Source: Streptomyces pacificus (GTDB lineage: Bacteria; Actinomycetota; Actinomycetes; Streptomycetales; Streptomycetaceae). Taken from it: 64,000 nt of DNA. Positions 14,260-23,232 of the stretch are shown here, piece after piece; the stretch's first letter is position 1, and every line of letters begins with the position of its first letter. The notes under the pieces were generated by a model. The model saw only the letters and a list, made by a program, of their open reading frames with translations. It did no database searches and was not told where the DNA came from. Made by a program: the position numbers and the translations under genes. Location: positions 52,021 to 116,020 of the forward strand of contig NZ_BLLG01000020.1 in NCBI RefSeq assembly GCF_011766325.1, read 5' to 3'.

Positions 14260-15621
14260 GTGTCCGGGATGCGGGTACAGGGCTGGAGCGGGCGCAGCGG
14301 GCTCGCCAAGGTGGACCTGTACACACGCGGCACCGTGTACCTCCTCGTCTGGGCCGCCCTGCTCGCGCTGATGCTGCTCATGCTGACCCGGCCCGTCCGC
14401 CTCGGCGCGCACCCCGCCATGGCCGTCGGCGCCCCGCTGCTGGCGGTGGCGAACGGTGTGGCGTCCACCCTGCTCGCGGGGCGCGCGATGGACGCCTACC
14501 TGGGGCAGGGTCGGGTCCCGCGGAGGCTGGTCGGCGGGGCGGCGGTGATCGCCGCCCTGGCGACCGGGACGGCGCTCTGTCTTTCGGCGACCGCGGGTAT
14601 GGAGGGGAGGCTGCCCATCGCGCTGTCTGCGGCGCTGGTCCCCTTCCTGACGGCACACTGCCTGATCGTGCGGCGGCGGACGACCGTGCTGATCCACGGG
14701 GGCCTGCTGGCCCTGCTGGGCGTGCTGGTGCCGCTGACCGGCCGCAGCACCGTGGAGTCCCTGTTCACCCTCGGGACCGTCGCCTTCTCGATCGGCTGGC
14801 TCGCCCTCACCGCCCGGATCTCCATGTGGGTTCTCGCGGTGATGTGGGAGCTGCGCGAGGCCCGCGACGTCGAGGCGCGGCTCGCGGTCGCGGAGGAGCG
14901 GCTGCGGTTCGGCCGTGATCTGCACGATGTGCTGGGCCGCAATCTCGCGGTGATCGCGCTGAAGAGCGAACTGGCCGTGCAGGTCGCCCGGCGCGGCGAC
15001 GAACGCCGGGCGCTGGAGCAGATGGCCGAGGTGCAGCGGATCGCCCGGGAGTCCCAGCGCGAGGTCCGGGACGTCGTACGCGGCTACCGGGGCGCGGACC
15101 TGCGGACCGAACTGGACGGCGCCCGGGGGGTACTGGGCGCGGCGGGGATCCACTGCACGATCGAGTCCCCCGGCCACAGGCCGCCGTTCGACGGACCGCC
15201 CGGCAACGCGCCGCCGTTCGACGGACCGCCCGTCGACGCCCTGCCGGCGGAGATCCAGTCCGCGCTCGCCTGGGTCGTCCGCGAGGCGACGACGAACGTG
15301 CTGCGGCACGGGGAGGCCGTGCACTGCGCCATCGCGCTCAGCACGGCGACCGGTGCGGCGGCGCTGACCGTGGAGAACGACGGTGTACGGGGCCGAACCA
15401 CCCCAGGGTTGCCGGCCGCCCTGCCGACCGCTCCCGGCACCGGCCTGGCCGGCCTGCGGGAACGGCTGGCGGCCCTCGGCGGCACGTTGGAGGCGGGCCC
15501 GGCGCCCGGCGCCCGCTTCCGCCTCACGGCACGGGTGCCGCTGCCGGGCGGGGGTGCGCCCGACGTCCCGGGACGGGAGCCGGGCGCACCCGGCGACCGA
15601 CGACGATCACTCGAGAGATGA
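14260..15621 (+). CDS. Sensor histidine kinase, DesK/NarL-partner type (HisKA_3)
   Basis: 453 residues. Five or six transmembrane segments (residues about 24-185) are followed by a short coiled region and the HisKA_3 box FGRDLHDVLGRNLAVIALK with phospho-acceptor His222. The C-terminal ATPase domain shows WVVREATTNVLRHGEA (N box) and GTGLAGLRERLAALGG (G box). A duplicated PPFDGPP motif near residue 306 is a short in-frame DNA repeat. GTG 14260 is chosen because GGGGAG lies 9 nt upstream; ATG 14269 is possible. With no large extracellular domain it probably senses the membrane, as in DesK-type kinases (inference). Confidence 0.92.
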   Translation: MSGMRVQGWSGRSGLAKVDLYTRGTVYLLVWAALLALMLLMLTRPVRLGAHPAMAVGAPLLAVANGVASTLLAGRAMDAYLGQGRVPRRLVGGAAVIAALATGTALCLSATAGMEGRLPIALSAALVPFLTAHCLIVRRRTTVLIHGGLLALLGVLVPLTGRSTVESLFTLGTVAFSIGWLALTARISMWVLAVMWELREARDVEARLAVAEERLRFGRDLHDVLGRNLAVIALKSELAVQVARRGDERRALEQMAEVQRIARESQREVRDVVRGYRGADLRTELDGARGVLGAAGIHCTIESPGHRPPFDGPPGNAPPFDGPPVDALPAEIQSALAWVVREATTNVLRHGEAVHCAIALSTATGAAALTVENDGVRGRTTPGLPAALPTAPGTGLAGLRERLAALGGTLEAGPAPGARFRLTARVPLPGGGAPDVPGREPGAPGDRRRSLER

Positions 15622-15634
15622 GGACGGACAGGGC

Positions 15635-16252
15635 GTGACACAGGATCGTGTACGGGTACTGCTGGCCGACGACGAGCATCTGATCCGCGGCGCGCTCGCC
15701 GCGCTCCTCGCCCTCGAGGACGACCTGCTCGTGGTGGCCGAGGCCGGCTCCGGTGCGGAGGCGCTGGCGATGGCACGCTCGCACCGGCCGGACGTGGCCG
15801 TCCTGGATCTCCAGATGCCGGGCGGGGACGGTGTGAAGGTCGCCACAGCGCTGACGGCCGAGTTGCCCGGCTGCCGGACGATGATCGTGACCGGTCACGG
15901 GCGACCCGGCCACCTCAAGCGCGCGCTCGCCGCCGGGGTGCGCGGCTTCGTGCCGAAGACGGTCAGCGCCCAGCGGCTCGCCGAGATCATCCGTACCGTG
16001 CACGGGGGAAACCGTTACGTCGACCCCGAATTGGCCGCCGACGCCATCTCCACGGGAGACTCCCCGCTCACCGCGCGCGAGGCCGAGGTGCTGGAGCTCG
16101 CCGGCGACGGGGCCCCGATCGCGGAGATCGCCGAGCGGGCATCGCTGTCACCGGGCACGGTCCGCAACTACCTGTCGGCGGCGGCGGCGAAACTGGGTGC
16201 GGAGAACCGGCACACCGCGGTGCGCCTCGCGCGGGAGCGGGGTTGGGTATAG
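15635..16252 (+). CDS. Response regulator, NarL/FixJ family
   Basis: 205 residues. The receiver has the acidic pair Asp12-Asp13, phospho-acceptor Asp58 (VAVLDLQMPGGDG) and Lys108 (VPKTVS). The LuxR-type HTH (LTAREAEVLELAGDGAPIAE, then SLSPGTVRNYLSAA) occupies the last 60 residues. The start is GTG at 15635. It is cotranscribed with its kinase and the ABC exporter. The dyads upstream of the exporter are its likely binding site. Its TAG stop lies inside the -10 box of the next tRNA gene. Confidence 0.94.
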   Translation: MTQDRVRVLLADDEHLIRGALAALLALEDDLLVVAEAGSGAEALAMARSHRPDVAVLDLQMPGGDGVKVATALTAELPGCRTMIVTGHGRPGHLKRALAAGVRGFVPKTVSAQRLAEIIRTVHGGNRYVDPELAADAISTGDSPLTAREAEVLELAGDGAPIAEIAERASLSPGTVRNYLSAAAAKLGAENRHTAVRLARERGWV

Positions 16253-16253
16253 T
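16248..16253 (+). promoter_or_regulatory. -10 box of tRNA-Gly, overlapping a stop codon
   Basis: TATAGT at 16248-16253 contains the response-regulator stop TAG (16250-16252) and lies 21 nt before the tRNA. The matching -35 would be inside the regulator gene. Confidence 0.55.
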
Positions 16254-16274
16254 GGGCTCCGCGCCACGGCGCAT

Positions 16275-16347
16275 GCGGACGTAGCTCAGTTGGTAGAGCG
16301 CAACCTTGCCAAGGTTGAGGTCGCGAGTTCGAGCCTCGTCGTCCGCT
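16275..16347 (+). tRNA. tRNA-Gly(GCC), second copy
   Basis: A canonical cloverleaf with acceptor GCGGACG/CGTCCGC, D-loop AGTTGGTA, anticodon loop TTGCCAA and T-loop TTCGAGC. It differs from the first GCC copy mainly in the D-stem junction and anticodon stem (CAACC/GGTTG). CCA is not encoded. Confidence 0.97.
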
Positions 16348-16354
16348 CCAGTCG

Positions 16355-16384
16355 AGAAGCCCCGGCCCGATGGCCGGGGCTTCT
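16355..16384. terminator. Hairpin terminator, tRNA-Gly / purC
   Basis: A 13-bp stem AGAAGCCCCGGCC / GGCCGGGGCTTCT with loop CGAT, located between the tRNA and the convergent purC stop at 16390. It probably serves both directions. Confidence 0.9.
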
Positions 16385-16389
16385 TCGTG

Positions 16390-17289
16390 TCATGACCAGG
16401 CGGTGCCCGTCAGCAGCTCGTACGCCTCCAGGTACCGGGCGCGGGTCGCCGCCACGACGTCCTCCGGCAGGGCCGGCGGGGGCTGCTCGCTCCCGCGGTC
16501 CCAGCCGGAGGCGGGCGAGGTCAGCCAGTCCCGCACGTACTGCTTGTCGTACGAAGGCTGGGGGCGTCCCGGCTCCCACTGGTCGGCAGGCCAGAAGCGC
16601 GAGGAGTCCGGGGTCAGCACCTCGTCGGCGATGACCAGCCGTTCACCGTCGAAGCCGAACTCGAACTTGGTGTCGGCGAGGATGATGCCGCGCTCGCGGG
16701 CGATATCCCGGGCGCGGGTGTAGACGTCCAGCGTCGTCCGGCGGAGCAGTGCGGCCGTCTTCTCCCCGACCCGGCGGACGACCTGCTCGAAGGACACGTT
16801 CTCGTCGTGGTCGCCGACGGCGGCCTTGGTGGCGGGGGTGAAGATCGGGGCGGGCAGCTCGGAGCCGTCCACCAGCCCCTCGGGCAGCGCCAGTCCGCAG
16901 ACCGTACGGCTCGCGTCGTACTCCGCGAGGCCGGAGCCGGTGAGGTAGCCGCGGGCGACACACTCGACCGGGACCATGTCGAGCGGCGTGCAGACGAGGG
17001 TGCGGCCCGCCCAGTCGGCGGGCGCGCCCACGGGGAGATCGGTGGAGACCACATGGTGGGGGGCGAGGTCCGCCAGGCGGTCGAACCACCAGAGGGAGAG
17101 CCGGGTGAGCACCCGGCCCTTGTCGGGGATCACGGTGGGCAGCACCCAGTCATACGCGGAGATGCGGTCGCTCGCCACCATCACGATGTCTCCCGCCTCG
17201 TTCTCGTAGAGATCGCGCACCTTGCCCGTGTGGAGGTGGGTGAGACCCGGAACCTGAATCGGCTCGGGCTTTTCTACGAATCCGGACAC
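16390..17289 (-). CDS. purC: SAICAR synthetase
   Basis: Joins CAIR with aspartate using ATP to give SAICAR. The 299-residue length is the long actinobacterial/eukaryotic-like type. Motifs are HTGKVRDLYE, VASDRISAYDWVLPTVIPDKG, PVECVARGYLTGSG, and ADTKFEFGFD followed by ADEVLTPDSSRFW. GTG 17289 is chosen because GGAGGAA stands just upstream. It is transcribed toward the tRNA-Gly terminator and is probably monocistronic. Confidence 0.97.
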   Translation of the reverse strand: MSGFVEKPEPIQVPGLTHLHTGKVRDLYENEAGDIVMVASDRISAYDWVLPTVIPDKGRVLTRLSLWWFDRLADLAPHHVVSTDLPVGAPADWAGRTLVCTPLDMVPVECVARGYLTGSGLAEYDASRTVCGLALPEGLVDGSELPAPIFTPATKAAVGDHDENVSFEQVVRRVGEKTAALLRRTTLDVYTRARDIARERGIILADTKFEFGFDGERLVIADEVLTPDSSRFWPADQWEPGRPQPSYDKQYVRDWLTSPASGWDRGSEQPPPALPEDVVAATRARYLEAYELLTGTAWS

Positions 17290-17380
17290 GGTTCCTCCGC
17301 GTAGGTTGATCCAGGAGCGCTTCCGATTCTCTCGCACCCGAGGACCGCTGCGGGCGGGAGGGTCGGTCCGGGGCCGAGGG

Positions 17381-17426
17381 AGGATCCGGGGCCGAGGAAG
17401 GATCCGGGGCCGAGGAAGGATCCGGG
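17381..17426. repeat. 18-bp tandem repeat upstream of purC
   Basis: The unit AGGATCCGGGGCCGAGGA is present 2.5 times in tandem, between the purC start and the stop of the DMFase-like gene. Confidence 0.85.
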
Positions 17427-17478
17427 CCCCGGACGCACCGGCTCTCCGGGAACAGCCCTCGACGGACCTCGAAGGACC

Positions 17479-18984
17479 TCAGTCGCGCTTGCAGATCCGG
17501 TCGAGGAGGTTGGCGGTGGCACGTTGGATCCGCTCGTCCACATGGCCCGGACGGTCGAGCGCCGGGGACCAGGCGAACGTGCCGGACGCGAAGACGAGGG
17601 CGCCCGAGGGAGCCCGGTAGAGCGAGGTCTCCTGGTGGCGGGTGCCGCCCTCGCTGTCGGTGTACGGGGAGTGGGCCAGCAGGATCCGGCTCTCGTGCCC
17701 GGGGAGCGGGGTGCGGGGGAAGTAGCGGTCGGCCTCACCCGCCACCAGGCCGGGAATCTCGTCGCCGTCCCCGGCGCCGGTCGCCTCCCACAGCCAGTGG
17801 TCCCCGTTGCGCACCACCATCGGGTGGGGTTCGGGCACCCGGCCCACGTACTGGATGCCCAGGAGTTGCTGCTCGGCGCGGTCGATCTCGCGCCAGAGGG
17901 CCGATCGGCCGGGACCGCGGCGCTTGCGGCAGGTCAGCAGCCGGTCGGGGACTCCGGACGGGGAAGGTCCCAGTTCCGCCTGCCAGTACATGGTGTTGGC
18001 GGAGAGGAACACCAGCGATGTGCCCTGCTCGCGCGCCAGTTCCACGGTACGGCGCATCGGTGCCGACCAGTACTCGTCGTGGCCGGGGAACACCAGGCCG
18101 CGGTAGCGGGTCGGGTCGACCCGACCGGCGTGCAGGTCACGGGCATCGGCGTAGCCCAGGTCGTAGCCGTACCGCTCGGCCCAGCGGATGACGTCGTACG
18201 CGTGCCCCACGTGCAGCGGGAGGCCCGCCCCGGCGTAGGGGCGGTCGTAGGAGACGGTGATCGCGGCATCGTCCTCGCCGAGCAGCCGGCCGTTCTCGTC
18301 CCAGGCGTGGTAGAGGCTGGCGCCGGTCCGCCCGTCCTCCGGGTAGAGGTTGTACGCCTGCCAGGTCGTGTCGGGCAGGAGCAGCAGCAGGTCGGCCGGG
18401 CGGCCGTCGCGGACCGTGAACGGGATGTGCGAGCGGTAGCCGTCCTCGGTGGTCAGGACGGCGACATGCGCCCCGACGGACCAGTAGGACGGCACCTGCA
18501 GCCGCCAGGAGAGCCACCAGTGGTGGCAGGAGACCGTGCGGTCGGCTGCGAGGGGCGGCGGCTGGACGATGCCGGCGAGACGGGGACTGGTGATGATCTT
18601 GGCAGCGCCGTCACCGCCGTAGTGCCCGATGCGGTACACGTCGACCGAGAACCGCTGGGGCGGATCCACCGTGATGTGGAAGTCGATGGCCTGGCCCGGC
18701 GCGACCGCGCCGTCGGAGACGAAACCCTTGATCTGGCGGTGCACGTCGTCGGCGGTACGGAGGCCTCGCGAGCGCCCGCCCCGGCCCGCCGCCGCGTCCG
18801 GGTCCGCGTACCAGGGCACGACCTGACCGGTGTCGCCGAAGTACTGCTCGCTGCCCCGCAGCCAGGGGAGCGGGCCCTGCCCGAACGGGTCCGAGACGGC
18901 GTGGGCGAGGGCACCCGACTCCCAGCGCCTGATCGGCTCCCTGCGACGGGCCGACTCCCTGCGACGGGCCTCTTCCGCCTCCAT
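17479..18984 (-). CDS. N,N-dimethylformamidase large-subunit-like protein
   Basis: 501 residues matching the DMFase beta-subunit C-terminal domain family. After a basic, Arg-rich start come a beta-rich region (FHITVDPPQRFSVDVYRIGH) and a glutamine-amidotransferase-like fold with YDVIRWAERYGYDLGY, LVFPGHDEYWSAPMRRTVE and LVFLSANTMYWQ. ATG 18984 has GAGGGAGGGG six nt upstream. No signal peptide is evident. In streptomycetes members of this family are common and of unknown substrate, so amide hydrolysis is inference. A duplicated CTCCCTGCGACGGGCC near the start encodes an ARRRE repeat. Confidence 0.78.
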   Translation of the reverse strand: MEAEEARRRESARRREPIRRWESGALAHAVSDPFGQGPLPWLRGSEQYFGDTGQVVPWYADPDAAAGRGGRSRGLRTADDVHRQIKGFVSDGAVAPGQAIDFHITVDPPQRFSVDVYRIGHYGGDGAAKIITSPRLAGIVQPPPLAADRTVSCHHWWLSWRLQVPSYWSVGAHVAVLTTEDGYRSHIPFTVRDGRPADLLLLLPDTTWQAYNLYPEDGRTGASLYHAWDENGRLLGEDDAAITVSYDRPYAGAGLPLHVGHAYDVIRWAERYGYDLGYADARDLHAGRVDPTRYRGLVFPGHDEYWSAPMRRTVELAREQGTSLVFLSANTMYWQAELGPSPSGVPDRLLTCRKRRGPGRSALWREIDRAEQQLLGIQYVGRVPEPHPMVVRNGDHWLWEATGAGDGDEIPGLVAGEADRYFPRTPLPGHESRILLAHSPYTDSEGGTRHQETSLYRAPSGALVFASGTFAWSPALDRPGHVDERIQRATANLLDRICKRD

Positions 18985-19204
18985 ACGCGGCCCCTCCCTC
19001 GTCCCCCGAGTACCGGTCCTGCCACGCTGACGGCCAGCGCCGGTCCAGCACATCACATAAAGCGCGCGGGCCGTCACCGTTCGTCGTGAATCGATGTGAG
19101 CGGAACGCCCTGTTCCGCCCTGAGATGGCGAGAAGCGACCGGGCCCGTCTCACGCGGGCCGGACGGGCTTCCGGCCCTCACGCCGGCCGGACGGACCTCT
19201 CGTC
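18985..19204. other. Intergenic region with inverted repeat
   Basis: No gene is seen. GCGGAAC (19100-19106) and GTTCCGC (19112-19118) form a perfect 7-bp dyad with a 5-nt gap, usable as an operator upstream of the DMFase-like gene or as a terminator of the gene before it. Confidence 0.45.
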
Positions 19205-21052
19205 TCACACCAGCCGCACGGGCTTCTCAGGACGGACGCCGGCTGTCGTGAGCCAGGCCCTCAGCGGTTCCGGATCTCCGTCCTCGACCAGGCTGAGCAC
19301 CCTGGCACCCAGGTCCGGGCGGCGCTCACCGTCGATGAACAGCGCAGGACCGTCCAGCCAGTCCATGCCCGGGGCGGCTCCCGCGGTGTCCACGGCCGCG
19401 CAGCACACCATGGCCGTCACATGGTCGGCCAGCAGTTCCCGTGCGGTGCGCGGCGGCTGGAGGGGGACGAGCGGCAGCGGTTCGGTGCCCCAGAGGTCCA
19501 GGTCGTCACCCGCGCGGGCCCCGGCCCCGTGCGGCGCTGCCGAGCGCTCGCGCGCGGCCTCCTCACGGGCCACGTCGGCGCTGATCCCGGCGGCGAGGGC
19601 GGCTCCCGGCCCCTCGGTGCCGGATGCCTCGGGGAAGGGGAGGTCCTCCACCGGGACGTTCGCCGGCTCCTCTGCCTCGGGGAAGGGGAGGTCCTCCACC
19701 GGGACGTTCACCGGCTCCTCCACCGGGTCCTGCGCCAGGTCCTGCACCGGATCCCGCGCCGAGTCCTGCACCGGCGGCCCCGCCACCGCCCCCGAGCCCG
19801 CCGCGAGGTGCTCCATCACCCGGGCCAGGGTGGGGCCGGCGGGGACACCCGCGACCGGCCGCACACCCATCGCGTCCAGGACCCGGTGCAGCCGGGCGGC
19901 CTCGGTGCGCCACTTCCGGTCGACGACCTCCTCCGGATAGTGCTGCCAGTCGACCGGCGACCAGTCCGGCCCGATCGCGGCCGGTCCACCGTGGAACAGA
20001 CGGGCCGCCAGCAGCGACGCCGCCTCGTCCACGGCCCCCGGCTCCTCCAGCAGATCGCAGGCGGGGCGCTCGCCGAGCCGGGAGGCGAAGCCCTCCGCCA
20101 GCCGGTCGCGGCGGGACAGCTCGGTAAGCGCCGAGACCACTCCCGCATCGAGCCGACTCGGCCACCGCCCCATCCGCCAGGCGGGCAGCGCCACCCGGGT
20201 CAACAGACGGTCCCAGCCCGCATAGGCGAGGCCGACCTGCTCCTGGGCCACGATCCGCAGCCCGTAGTCCACGGCCTGTGCACGCTCGGATGCGGCCGCG
20301 GCGACACCGCGCTCCATCTCCGCCGCATGGCCGCGGCAGCTGCGCAGCAGGGCCCGGGCGACGCCGCCCACGGCCCCGTAGGCCAGCCTTCGCACCGCAC
20401 CCGGCCCGGGACGGGCCGCCAGGCCTGCGGCGGCGTCCAGTCCACGCACGAAACGGCGGGCCGCGGCTATGTCGGGATGCGCCGAGGGGCCGGTGCCGGC
20501 GACGACCGGAGCGAGCACGGCACGCAGCTCCGCGACCCGCATCCACCATAGGAAGGGCGAGCCGATGACCAGGACGGGCGCCTCGTCCCGGGCGGTGGTG
20601 CGGGGGCCGTGGTGGGGGCTGTGCGCACGGTGGGTGCGGTCCTCCAGCCAGCTGTCGCAGTCGGGGGTGAGGGCTATGGCCGAGGGCGCCGGTACGTCCA
20701 TGCGTTCGGCCAGGTCCTCGACCAGCCGGTACAGATCGGGAGCCGTGGTCAGGGCCAGCGGAACCGTCGGGCTGACGGCGGGTCTGGCGCGGGCTATCAC
20801 GACGGCGACCGCGGCAGCGCCGAGCAGCACGACCACGGCGGCGGAGGTCGCCGCCCAGCGCGCGACGTCCCAGAGCCCGCCGCCGATACGGCCGGTGACC
20901 CCGCCGGCGAGGAGCACGACGGCGACGGCGGCGGGCAGCAGGGCCAGGGCCAGTGCCCTGTTGCGCACCCGCAGCACGGCGAGGGCACGGGAACGCGCGG
21001 CCAGCGCGCCCGCCTCCTCTCCGACGACGGTTCCGGACACGGCCGGACTCAC
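19205..21052 (-). CDS. Membrane protein resembling M48 peptidase with lost HExxH
   Basis: 615 residues, GTG start at 21052. Two membrane segments (residues about 30-55 and 65-90) are followed by a region laid out like M48 peptidases: LYRLVEDLAERMDVPAPSAI, then VLVIGSPFLWWMRVAELRAVL. Where HExxH should follow, the sequence reads APVVAGTG, so the zinc site is absent and the protein is probably inactive as a protease. The C-terminal half is acidic and Pro-rich with an exact duplication of NVPVEDLPFPEA (48-bp DNA repeat, about 19628-19723). Function unknown; the M48 link is my reading and moderately sure. Confidence 0.6.
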   Translation of the reverse strand: MSPAVSGTVVGEEAGALAARSRALAVLRVRNRALALALLPAAVAVVLLAGGVTGRIGGGLWDVARWAATSAAVVVLLGAAAVAVVIARARPAVSPTVPLALTTAPDLYRLVEDLAERMDVPAPSAIALTPDCDSWLEDRTHRAHSPHHGPRTTARDEAPVLVIGSPFLWWMRVAELRAVLAPVVAGTGPSAHPDIAAARRFVRGLDAAAGLAARPGPGAVRRLAYGAVGGVARALLRSCRGHAAEMERGVAAAASERAQAVDYGLRIVAQEQVGLAYAGWDRLLTRVALPAWRMGRWPSRLDAGVVSALTELSRRDRLAEGFASRLGERPACDLLEEPGAVDEAASLLAARLFHGGPAAIGPDWSPVDWQHYPEEVVDRKWRTEAARLHRVLDAMGVRPVAGVPAGPTLARVMEHLAAGSGAVAGPPVQDSARDPVQDLAQDPVEEPVNVPVEDLPFPEAEEPANVPVEDLPFPEASGTEGPGAALAAGISADVAREEAARERSAAPHGAGARAGDDLDLWGTEPLPLVPLQPPRTARELLADHVTAMVCCAAVDTAGAAPGMDWLDGPALFIDGERRPDLGARVLSLVEDGDPEPLRAWLTTAGVRPEKPVRLV

Positions 21053-21917
21053 CCCCTCTGCCCTGCGACGGTGTTGCTCACTCCCCCACTGTGGCACTCG
21101 CCGCGGACATCGCAATGCCGGTGGGCCAAGTGCCGGAACGCCTGCGCCGCACCCTAGTTGGGGCTTTCGCGGCCGTCATCCCGATGGGGTAGCCCTCACT
21201 CGATGGAATGTCTTTGGGCGAAGCCGCTGACATAGCGGACCGGCGGCCTGCCGAGCCCTGGACCTCACCGAACAGGCCGCGCGGGAGCAGACGGAGACCC
21301 TGGGCACCGCCTCCCGGGGGACGGCCGGGCGGCGGTCGGACGCACGCACCGCGAGGGGCTGGTACGCCGGACGGGTCGGACCCGCTTGGTACCCGGGCGG
21401 CGGGAGCGGAGCTCGGGGCCCGGGCTGCGGGGAGAGACGGGAAGCGAAGGGAACGGCCGAAACCAGACCGAAACCAGCTGACCGAAACCAGACGCACGGC
21501 AGGGGGCCCGAGCCGGAGCCGTACCCCCGTGACGGGGCCGGACCGGCGGAGACGTACGGCGGAGGCATACGGCGGGGCGAGTGGCGGGGAGGGAACCTGC
21601 CGAGCCGTACGGCCGGGCCGCGCGGCCGGAACATGACAGCGGCAACCAGACGGCCGAAATCCGACCCCGCAAAGGGGACGGGGGAAACGAAGCGGGCGAG
21701 ACGAAGGGGCGGGAGGGGCGGGACGCCGGGGCCGATCCGGGAGAGGTTTCCGGAGATCGGTGAGAGGTTCCCGGACCGGTCCGGGGCTGTCGGCCGGAGA
21801 GCGACGCCTTCGGGCGCACCGGACCCGGTGGCCCGGTGCGCCCGGTGGAGTCGGTGCACCTGACCCGGCGCCGCCGGGCGCGCGCCCGGCGGTGCGGTCG
21901 AGGTCGCCGCAGGACCG
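21053..21917. other. 865-bp non-coding stretch between purD and the M48-like gene
   Basis: No frame here has family similarity or convincing start signals. The plus strand is purine-rich (many GGGAG, GAGACG, GGAACC words). Three near-tandem copies of ACCGAAACCAG lie at 21456-21492, and CGGAGATCGGTGAGAGGTTCCCGGA words sit near 21750. The left end should hold the promoter of the M48-like gene; the right end is only downstream of purD. Confidence 0.5.
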
Positions 21918-23171
21918 TCAGGAGCGGGAAGCGGCCCTGGCTGCGATGTCCGTCCGGTGGTGCGAGCCGTCCAGCCGGATGCGGCCCACCGCGGCATAGG
22001 CGCGCTCACGGGCCTCGGCCAGGTCTTCACCGGTCGCGGTCACCGACAGCACCCGGCCGCCCGCGCTGAGGATCGCGTCGCCTTCCCGCCGGGTCCCGGC
22101 GTGCAGGACGTATGCGTGCGGCGCGTCCCGCACGGCGACCTCGTCGAGTCCGCCGATCGGGTCGCCGGTGCGGGGAGGGGCCGGGTAGTGGCGGGAGGCG
22201 ATGACCACGGTCACGGCGGAGTCGCCGCGCCAGTTCAGCGGGGGCTCGTCGGCGAGAGCGCCCCTCGCCGCGTTCAGCAGGACGCTCGCCAGAGGTGTCC
22301 TGAGCCTGGCGAGCACCACCTGGGTCTCGGGGTCTCCGAAGCGGGCGTTGAACTCGATCACGCGGACACCGCGGCCGGTGATCGCGAGACCCGCGTACAG
22401 CAGGCCCGCGAACGGCGTGCCGCGGCGGCGGAGCTCGTCCACGGTGGGCTGGAGCACCGTCTCCATGACCTCGTCGACCAGCTTCGGGTCGGCCCACGGA
22501 AGCGGCGAGTACGCCCCCATGCCTCCCGTGTTCGGCCCCTCGTCACCGTCCAGCGCCCGCTTGAAGTCCTGTGCCGGCTGGAGCGGCAGCACCGTCTCGC
22601 CGTCGGTGATGGCGAAGAGCGAGACCTCGGGGCCGTCCAGGTACTCCTCGATGACCACGCGACCGCAGGCCAGCGCGTGCTCCCGGGCCTGCTCCGGATC
22701 GGCGGTCACGACGACGCCCTTGCCCGCGGCGAGCCCGTCGTCCTTGACCACATACGGTGCGCCGAACGCGTCCAGGGCCTCGTCGACCTCCTCGGGGGTG
22801 GTGCAGACATAGCTGCGCGCGGTGGGAACGTTCGCCGCGGCCATCACTTCCTTGGCGAAGGCCTTGGAGCCCTCGAGCCGGGCCGCCTCGCGGGAGGGGC
22901 CGAAGCAGGGGATGCCGGCGGCCCGGACGGCGTCGGCGACACCGGCGACGAGCGGTGCCTCGGGGCCGACGACGACCAGATCGGCCTCCAGCCGGCCGGC
23001 CAGCGCGGCGACGGCGGCACCGTCGACGGCGTCCACCGGGTGCAGCTCGGCGACGTCCGCGATGCCGGCGTTGCCGGGGGCGCAGTGCAGGGCTGAGACG
23101 TCGGGGTCGAGGGAGAGAGCGCGGCACAGGGCGTGTTCGCGGGCGCCGCCGCCGATGACGAGGACCTTCAC
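21918..23171 (-). CDS. purD: Phosphoribosylamine-glycine ligase (GAR synthetase)
   Basis: The second step of purine synthesis, ATP-grasp fold. The 417-residue length is standard. Motifs are MKVLVIGGGAREHAL, GPEAPLVAG, KAFAKEVMAAANVPTA, YVVKDDGLAAGKGV, DFKRALDGDEGPNTGGMGAY and VIEFNARFGDPETQ. The start is GTG at 23171. It is downstream of dnaX on the same strand with a 61-nt gap, so cotranscription with dnaX is possible. Confidence 0.97.
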   Translation of the reverse strand: MKVLVIGGGAREHALCRALSLDPDVSALHCAPGNAGIADVAELHPVDAVDGAAVAALAGRLEADLVVVGPEAPLVAGVADAVRAAGIPCFGPSREAARLEGSKAFAKEVMAAANVPTARSYVCTTPEEVDEALDAFGAPYVVKDDGLAAGKGVVVTADPEQAREHALACGRVVIEEYLDGPEVSLFAITDGETVLPLQPAQDFKRALDGDEGPNTGGMGAYSPLPWADPKLVDEVMETVLQPTVDELRRRGTPFAGLLYAGLAITGRGVRVIEFNARFGDPETQVVLARLRTPLASVLLNAARGALADEPPLNWRGDSAVTVVIASRHYPAPPRTGDPIGGLDEVAVRDAPHAYVLHAGTRREGDAILSAGGRVLSVTATGEDLAEARERAYAAVGRIRLDGSHHRTDIAARAASRS

Positions 23172-23232
23172 GGCAGCCAGGGTAGCCCGCTCGCCGGGGG
23201 TGGTTTTGTGCGGGCCACCGAGGCGGCCGCGC

